NCBI GenBank assembly: GCA_023404715.1
Contig: JAEYAR010000077.1
Location: 1 to 64,000 of the forward strand
DNA: 64,000 nucleotides
Direction of reading: 5' to 3'
Source of the DNA: Bacillota bacterium
GTDB lineage: Bacteria > Bacillota > Clostridia > Christensenellales > Aristaeellaceae
Positions within the stretch are counted from its first letter, which is position 1. Each line of letters opens with the position of its first letter. Shown one piece after another: positions 59,095-64,000 of the stretch. A model generated the notes under the pieces. It was given only the letters and a program-made list of their open reading frames with translations, searched no databases and was not told the DNA's origin. A program made the translations under genes and the position numbers.

Positions 59095-61434
59095 TTGGCG
59101 CAAACAAAGAAAAGCAAGCCACAGCCTGAATTGTTGCCGATGCTGCCGCTTCGAGGCCTCATGGTGTTTCCGCACATGGTGCTGCACTTTGATGTGGGAC
59201 GCAAAAAATCGGTGCAGGCGCTCGAACGCGCGATGGTCGAGGATCAGCGCATCTTTCTCACCGCGCAGCACGACGCGGACGTGGACGATCCCTCCATCAA
59301 GGATATCTGCAGCGTAGGCACGATCGCAAACGTCAAGCAGGTGCTCAAGCTACCCGGGGATACGCTGCGGGTGCTGGTGGAGGGCCTGACGCGCGCGCGT
59401 CTGGAGGCGATCGTCGAGGAGGAGCCATGCTATATGGCCACGGTGATTCCCGACGCGCAAAAGCCCGTGCGCAGGACCCTGGAGGTGCAAGCGCTCGTGC
59501 GCACGACGCACCAATTTACCGAGGAGTTCAGCAAGATCAGCGGCCGTCTGTCGACCGACACGCTGCAGTCGATCCTCGGCATCGAGGATCCGGCGCAGCT
59601 GGCCGATGTCATCGCCGCAAACGTGCTGGTGAAGCCGGAAGAGCGCCAAAGCGTGCTCGAGCAATTCGACGTCGTAGAGCGCCTAGAGATGGTGTGCACC
59701 ATCCTCGCGCATGAGACGGAGCTCGCAGGCGTCGAGAAGCAAGTGCAGGCTCGCGTCAAAAAACAGATTGAAAAGAACCAAAAGGATTATTTCCTACGCG
59801 AACAGATCAAGGCGATCCAGACGGAGCTTGGGGATAAAGAGGCCGGCGACGTGGACGAGCTGCGCGAGCGGCTCGCCCGTATGAAGCTGCCGGACGAGGC
59901 GCGCGACAAGGTGACGAGGGAGCTGGAGCGGCTTTCGCGCATGGCGCCGGGTTCGCCTGAAATCGGCGTCACGCGCACCTATGTCGAATGGATCCTCGAT
60001 CTACCGTGGGACGTCACGACGCCGGATAATCTGGACCTGCGCCGCGCGCGCCGGGTGCTGGGCGAGGATCATTTCGGCTTGGAAAAGGTCAAGGAGCGCA
60101 TCATCGAATACCTCGCCGTGCGCCGCATCAAAAACGATATGAAGGGGCCGATCCTCTGCTTCGTAGGCCCTCCCGGCGTAGGCAAGACATCGATCGCCCG
60201 CAGCATCGCCAGGGCGCTCGGTCGAAAGTTCGTGCAGATGTCGCTGGGCGGCGTGCGCGACGAGGCGGAGATACGGGGGCACCGGCGCACCTATATTGGG
60301 GCGATTCCGGGGCGCATCATCTCCTCTATCAAACAGGCGGGCACATCCAATCCGGTCTTCCTGTTCGACGAGATCGACAAGATGGCGTCGGATTTCCGTG
60401 GCGATCCGGCCAGCGCGATGCTCGAGGTGCTCGACGGCGCGCAGAACTTCGCCTTCCGCGACCATTATCTGGAACTTGCGTTCGACCTGTCGCACGTCAT
60501 GTTCCTGACGACGGCCAACTCGACCGATACCATCCCGCGGCCGCTGCTGGACCGCATGGAAGTCATCGAAATCTCCGGCTATACGGAGGAGGAAAAGCTG
60601 AATATCGCCAAGCGCCATCTGTTACCCAAGCAGATTGCGGAGCACGGGCTTGAACCCAAGAGCGTGCGCGTCAGCGACGCGGTGATGCTCAAGATCATCG
60701 AGGGGTACACGCGCGAGGCGGGCGTGCGCAAGCTGGAACGCACGCTGGCCAAGATCGTCCGCAAGGCTGCCGTTCGAATGCTGGACGACGGCACAAAGCT
60801 CGAATCCATCACCGCCTCGCGCCTGCAGGAGGATCTGGGGGCGCCGCGCTATCGCCATGAGCAGGCGGGCAAGCAGCCGGAAGTCGGCGTGGTCAACGGG
60901 CTCGCCTATACGGTCGTAGGCGGGGATACCCTGCAGATCGAGACGACGACCATGCCGGGGACGGGGATGCTGGAGCTGACGGGCTCGCTGGGGGACGTCA
61001 TGAAGGAAAGCGCGCGCGCCGCAAAATCGTATGTGCGCGCGCACGCGGCTGATTTGGGTATCGCCCCTGGTTTCTATAAGGACCTGGACATTCATATTCA
61101 CGTGCCGGAGGGCGCGGTGCCCAAAGACGGCCCGAGCGCGGGCGTGACGATGACGACGGCGCTGGTATCGGCGCTCACGGGCATCCCCGTGCGCCCGAAT
61201 GTGGCCATGACGGGCGAGGTGACGCTGCGCGGCCGCGTGCTGCCCATCGGGGGACTCAAGGAAAAGCTGCTGGCGGCCTACCGCGCGGGGATCGACACCG
61301 TTTTGATCCCCAAGGAGAACGTAAAGGATTTGGAAGAGGTACCGGAGGTCGTGACGCAGAAGCTGAAGATTGTGCCGGTGGTCGACGTGAGCGAGGTGCT
61401 TAAGGCGGCGCTCACAGGCAAACCGCAGGCGTAG
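59095..61434 (+). CDS. lon: ATP-dependent protease Lon
   Basis: The soluble Lon (LonA) protease, 779 residues. The N-terminal domain (LLPMLPLRGLMVFPHMVLHF) binds substrates; the coiled region contains QKDYFLREQIKAIQTELGDK; Walker A is CFVGPPGVGKTSIA and the GGVRDEAEIRGHRRTYIGA segment follows. The protease domain has the Ser in PKDGPSAGVTM and the Lys in IGGLKEKLLAAYRAG. The start is TTG with GAGGAGGG at the right distance. It has its own promoter after lonB and is followed 24 nt later by the ysxC-type gene. Confidence 0.97.
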   Translation: MAQTKKSKPQPELLPMLPLRGLMVFPHMVLHFDVGRKKSVQALERAMVEDQRIFLTAQHDADVDDPSIKDICSVGTIANVKQVLKLPGDTLRVLVEGLTRARLEAIVEEEPCYMATVIPDAQKPVRRTLEVQALVRTTHQFTEEFSKISGRLSTDTLQSILGIEDPAQLADVIAANVLVKPEERQSVLEQFDVVERLEMVCTILAHETELAGVEKQVQARVKKQIEKNQKDYFLREQIKAIQTELGDKEAGDVDELRERLARMKLPDEARDKVTRELERLSRMAPGSPEIGVTRTYVEWILDLPWDVTTPDNLDLRRARRVLGEDHFGLEKVKERIIEYLAVRRIKNDMKGPILCFVGPPGVGKTSIARSIARALGRKFVQMSLGGVRDEAEIRGHRRTYIGAIPGRIISSIKQAGTSNPVFLFDEIDKMASDFRGDPASAMLEVLDGAQNFAFRDHYLELAFDLSHVMFLTTANSTDTIPRPLLDRMEVIEISGYTEEEKLNIAKRHLLPKQIAEHGLEPKSVRVSDAVMLKIIEGYTREAGVRKLERTLAKIVRKAAVRMLDDGTKLESITASRLQEDLGAPRYRHEQAGKQPEVGVVNGLAYTVVGGDTLQIETTTMPGTGMLELTGSLGDVMKESARAAKSYVRAHAADLGIAPGFYKDLDIHIHVPEGAVPKDGPSAGVTMTTALVSALTGIPVRPNVAMTGEVTLRGRVLPIGGLKEKLLAAYRAGIDTVLIPKENVKDLEEVPEVVTQKLKIVPVVDVSEVLKAALTGKPQA

Positions 61435-61458
61435 CGCAAGAGACGAAAGAGGTGCATC

Positions 61459-62097
61459 ATGGAGATCAAGCGGGCAATATTCACGACGTCTATGGCCGAG
61501 TATCGCGATTACCCGGGCATCGGCCTGGTCGAAATGGCGATCGCGGGCAAGAGCAATGTAGGCAAGTCCTCGATGATCAACAGGCTTTGCCGCCAGAATA
61601 AGCTGGCGCGCACCAGCAGCACGCCCGGCAAGACGCGGCTGCTCAACGTCTATACGATCAACGAGGCGCTGCAGCTGATCGACCTGCCGGGATATGGGTT
61701 TGCCAAGGTGGCCAAAGGCGAGAAACTGCGTTGGATGGACATGATGGAGGGGTACTTTGACGATACCGCCACGCTGCGGCACGTGCTGCATCTCGTGGAT
61801 ATCCGCCACGACCCGACGGCGGACGACCGAGATATGAACGCCTTCTTGCGCGCGCGCGACATTCCCTTTACGGTGATCGCCACAAAAGCCGACAAGATCA
61901 GCCGGGGGGCGCGCATGAAGCACATCGCGGCGATTTGCCGCGGTTTGAGCGTGCAGCCGTGGGAGATCATCCCGTTTTCGTCCGAGGACGGCACGGGCCG
62001 AGAGCAGGTGCTCGCGCTGATCGAGAAGGTCATGGTAGACGGCGCGCAGGAAGGGCTGAAGGCCGTCACGGGGCAGGACGCACAGGGAGAAGAATAA
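61459..62097 (+). CDS. ysxC: YsxC/EngB-family ribosome-assembly GTPase
   Basis: An essential GTPase in many bacteria that helps large-subunit assembly. 212 residues with G1 AIAGKSNVGKSSMIN, switch region ARTSSTPGKTRLLN, G3 LIDLPGYGFAKV and G4 VIATKADKISR. ATG is preceded by AAGAGGTG. The lonB-lon-ysxC order is that of Bacillus. The last codons are followed at once by the mosaic repeat, copy B, whose hairpins probably form the transcript end. Confidence 0.96.
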   Translation: MEIKRAIFTTSMAEYRDYPGIGLVEMAIAGKSNVGKSSMINRLCRQNKLARTSSTPGKTRLLNVYTINEALQLIDLPGYGFAKVAKGEKLRWMDMMEGYFDDTATLRHVLHLVDIRHDPTADDRDMNAFLRARDIPFTVIATKADKISRGARMKHIAAICRGLSVQPWEIIPFSSEDGTGREQVLALIEKVMVDGAQEGLKAVTGQDAQGEE

Positions 62098-62119
62098 AAA
62101 AAGCGGGCAAGCCCGCTTT
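62094..62119 (-). terminator. Minus-strand terminator at the left end of copy B
   Basis: Read on the minus strand, AAAGCGGGC-TT-GCCCGCTTT is followed by a run of T. It would end transcripts of the dacF-like gene after passage through the whole repeat. Confidence 0.65.
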
Positions 62120-62354
62120 GGCCGTCGACAAAGTCGACGGCCTCGTGCAAAATGAGCACTCATTTTGCACGAAGATCACAGGAGATGTTTAGCGCGGAGC
62201 GCTCCGCAACGCCGTACCCCGCGCAACTTGCGCGGGGCATAACAGGCAGAGCCGGTCGATACGAATCCATATGAAGGGGAATCCTCCCCTTCATGCATCC
62301 CCAACGAAGTGACTGGGTTTTTTAATAGACTGAAGCGGGCTTGCCCGCTTTTTT
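62099..62354. repeat. Mosaic hairpin repeat, copy B
   Basis: A hairpin chain between the convergent ysxC and dacF-like genes. In order: AAGCGGGC-AA-GCCCGCTT (62101-62118); shared block 1 (62120-62190) with the GGCCGTCGAC and CGTGCAAAATGA stems; a palindrome GCGGAGCGCTCCGC (62194-62207); a stem CCCCGCGCAA / TTGCGCGGGG (62217-62237); shared block 2 (62245-62264); a stem ATGAAGGGGA / TCCCCTTCAT (62271-62294); a weak third shared block (about 62316-62334); and AAGCGGGC-TT-GCCCGCTT (62333-62350) followed by T. The two end hairpins are reverse complements of each other. Compare copy A. Confidence 0.8.
62333..62354 (+). terminator. Plus-strand terminator at the right end of copy B
   Basis: Stem AAGCGGGC / GCCCGCTT around a tight TT loop, followed by TTTT. 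It would end lon-ysxC transcripts after passage through the repeat; the left copy has a poor T tail on this strand. Confidence 0.75.
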
Positions 62355-63858
62355 ATCGATACGATCTCGACTTGGGTTCAGGTAGGCGCACTTCTCGCGC
62401 CTTTTTCTTTTTGCGAAGCGAACGGAACCTGCGGATGAGCAGAAAGAGGATGAACGCGAAGACGGCCGGGACGGCGACGTACTCCATGGAAAAGCGGGGA
62501 AGGGGGTTTTCGTCCTCCAGCGTGTAGCGCTCGATTTCCTCCAGCGTCGGCGGACCGTCCTGCCGGGCGGCGACGGAGCGCGTGGCGTATAGTTCATACT
62601 CAACCGTATCCCCGCCGCGGGGATAGAAGGTGAGGATGCCCATCACGTCGCCCTCGTAGATGGGCGCGCGGAACTCGCGCGTCCAGTTGACGTGAGAGAT
62701 GCTGGAAAAGTTATCCTTCATGGTTTCGATTTCGTCTTTGGTGCCGACGACGTGCACCTCGGCGTCTTCGTCCATAGGCCGGATGCCGAGCTTGATCGTG
62801 CCGTATTTTTCCTCGTCGTTCACGTAATCGTTCAGCGCGAAGCCCGCGATATCGATGTAGCGCGGATCCTCGTTATAGATGCTGATCGGGTCTGTGCTGA
62901 TGAACTGTGAGAAGCCATATTCCATCAGCATTTTCGTGTCGTTCCATCGGCCGTACGGGGACGTATAGAAGACGACGCTCAGCAGCTCGACGCCGTTGCG
63001 GTCGGCGGCGCCGACATAGCAATAACCCGCTTTGCTGTGAAAGCCCGTCTTGACGCCGATGCCCTCGGGATAATAATAGGGATTGTCGTCGCCGTCGTTC
63101 TTTTTAGGCCGGATGAACATATTTTCGGAAAGCAGATGGCGCTCCGCCTGCGTATTGGTCGCTGGCATCGAGTATTGATAGGTGCTGACGATATCTCGGA
63201 ACGTATCCACCTGCATGGCGGCGCGCGCGATGATCGCCATATCGCTTACCGTCGCATAGTGCGCTTCGTCATGATAGCCGTGCGAATTGGCAAAATGCGT
63301 GTTTTCGCTGCAGCCGAGCATCGACGCCGTCTCATTCATCAGGTTTACAAACTCTGCTTCAGAGCCCGAAACGTATTCGGCGATGGCTTTTGAGCCGTCG
63401 TTGCCGGACTTGACCATCGTGCCGTAGAGCAGGTCCTTCAGCTTGACCCTTTCCCCGGGGCGCAGACCGATTTTGGACGAATCGCTCGGGATATTCACCG
63501 CTTCCTCGGAGATTTCCACTTCGTCTTCCAGGTCGCCAAACTGGATGCCGAGCAATGCCGTCAAAATCTTGGTCGTACTGGCTGGATACATCGCCACGTT
63601 TTCGTTTTTGGCAAAGATCACGGTGCCCGTCTCCATTTCGACCAAAATGGCCGCCTCAGCCAACAGCATATCGGGCTCCAGAAGGTCGGGGTTTTTGTCA
63701 TCCCAGCGAACGACGTCGGGGGCATACGTCGGATTGACGAACTTATCGGGATCGGGCGTCGGGGTTGGGGCTGCGAGAGCGGAGCCCGACGCCAACGCAT
63801 AGACAAACAGAAACAGCACGATCGATCTGCGCAGATACGTAAAGCGCGCCTTATTCAA
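62353..63858 (-). CDS. D-alanyl-D-alanine carboxypeptidase (DacF-like, S11 family)
   Basis: A low-molecular-weight penicillin-binding protein that trims the last D-Ala of stem peptides. 501 residues: signal peptide (SIVLFLFVYALASGSALAA), an S11 domain with SxxK in YPASTTKILTALL, SGN in MVKSGNDGSKAIAEY and KTG in GIGVKTGFHSKAG, a PBP5-type C-terminal beta domain, and a membrane helix (VPAVFAFILFLLI) with a basic tail. The helix in place of an amphipathic anchor is seen in several clostridial DacF proteins. The start is TTG with GGAGGG 9 nt upstream. A sporulation role is possible but unproven. Confidence 0.9.
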   Translation of the reverse strand: MNKARFTYLRRSIVLFLFVYALASGSALAAPTPTPDPDKFVNPTYAPDVVRWDDKNPDLLEPDMLLAEAAILVEMETGTVIFAKNENVAMYPASTTKILTALLGIQFGDLEDEVEISEEAVNIPSDSSKIGLRPGERVKLKDLLYGTMVKSGNDGSKAIAEYVSGSEAEFVNLMNETASMLGCSENTHFANSHGYHDEAHYATVSDMAIIARAAMQVDTFRDIVSTYQYSMPATNTQAERHLLSENMFIRPKKNDGDDNPYYYPEGIGVKTGFHSKAGYCYVGAADRNGVELLSVVFYTSPYGRWNDTKMLMEYGFSQFISTDPISIYNEDPRYIDIAGFALNDYVNDEEKYGTIKLGIRPMDEDAEVHVVGTKDEIETMKDNFSSISHVNWTREFRAPIYEGDVMGILTFYPRGGDTVEYELYATRSVAARQDGPPTLEEIERYTLEDENPLPRFSMEYVAVPAVFAFILFLLIRRFRSLRKKKKAREVRLPEPKSRSYR

Positions 63859-63931
63859 GCAAGCTGTCCCTCCTTTTGATTTGGCCGCAAGCGAATGAGC
63901 TTTCAGTAACGCCGCCGATAGGCGTCCCTTT

Positions 63932-63960
63932 ACTATAGCATGTTTTGAACCGGTTGTACA
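63932..63960 (-). promoter_or_regulatory. SigA-like promoter for the dacF-like gene
   Basis: On the minus strand: TGTACA (63960-63955), 17-nt spacer, TATAGT (63937-63932), about 75 nt before the gene. The -35 matches 4 of 6 positions. Confidence 0.5.
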
Positions 63961-64000
63961 GACTTTAACGCGCTTCGTTCCGGCTCCGTCTCAGCCTGAA

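Noticed and set aside
60622..62163. A 513-codon minus-strand open frame opposite lon and ysxC
   Set aside because: It is antisense to two certain genes and rich in Arg, His and Ala, the usual shadow of GC-rich coding DNA.

Overview
The window looks like GC-rich chromosome from an endospore-forming member of the Clostridia (Firmicutes). The evidence is the spoIIAA-spoIIAB-sigF operon, an uninterrupted sigK, a YhcN/YlaJ-type spore lipoprotein, lonB and a DacF-like carboxypeptidase, together with RNase J, YlbF, a YsxC-type GTPase, two VanW proteins and a CD1247-type acidic protein. Strong AGGAGG ribosome sites and frequent TTG/GTG starts fit the same group. I cannot place it to genus.

Layout. 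0-0.7 kb: tail of a Gfo/Idh/MocA oxidoreductase and a GyrI-like protein. 0.7-4.8 kb: a class A penicillin-binding protein divergent from a short FtsH-like protease. 5.0-6.5 kb: spoIIA operon. 6.6-7.5 kb: LytTR regulator plus DUF3021 membrane protein. 7.6-8.9 kb: a phospholipase C-like protein and an AT-rich methyltransferase. 8.9-11.8 kb: argG-argH behind a clear promoter and ARG box. 11.8-13.5 kb: XRE regulator, AT-rich gap and a leucine-rich-repeat protein. 13.7-18.1 kb: ruvC-ruvA-ruvB-queA-tgt. 18.3-23.9 kb: ftsK, aspS, an RseC-like protein and trxA. 24.2-28.7 kb: rnjA, ylbF, mltG and a U32 protein. 28.8-31.2 kb: sigK, then an AraC regulator and EamA transporter. 31.4-36.7 kb: M24 peptidase, efp, CD1247-type protein, two vanW genes and surE. 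36.8-42.0 kb: RpiR regulator, a BaiN-like flavoprotein and a GlpA/GlpB/DUF1667 set. 42.2-45.2 kb: nucleoside kinase, spore lipoprotein and DUF6512 protein. 45.2-53.0 kb: one 2593-residue cyclic beta-1,2-glucan synthase. 53.3-62.1 kb: proteostasis cluster tig-clpP-clpX-ACT-lonB-lon-ysxC. 62.4-63.9 kb: D-Ala-D-Ala carboxypeptidase.

Most genes are housekeeping and sit in short operons: Holliday junction processing with queuosine synthesis, arginine synthesis, cell wall synthesis and remodelling, RNA decay, and protein folding and degradation. Accessory features are the AT-rich methyltransferase, the XRE/LRR region and the glucan synthase.

The most unusual signal is non-coding. Two related mosaic repeats lie after clpX (about 56561-56821) and after ysxC (about 62099-62354). 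They share a 71-nt block (65 of 71 positions identical), a 20-nt identical block and a weaker third block, separated by unrelated hairpins. Each unit is bracketed by two copies of a locus-specific hairpin, and some loops appear in opposite orientation between copies. I do not recognise the family. No rRNA, tRNA, CRISPR array, insertion sequence or prophage was found.
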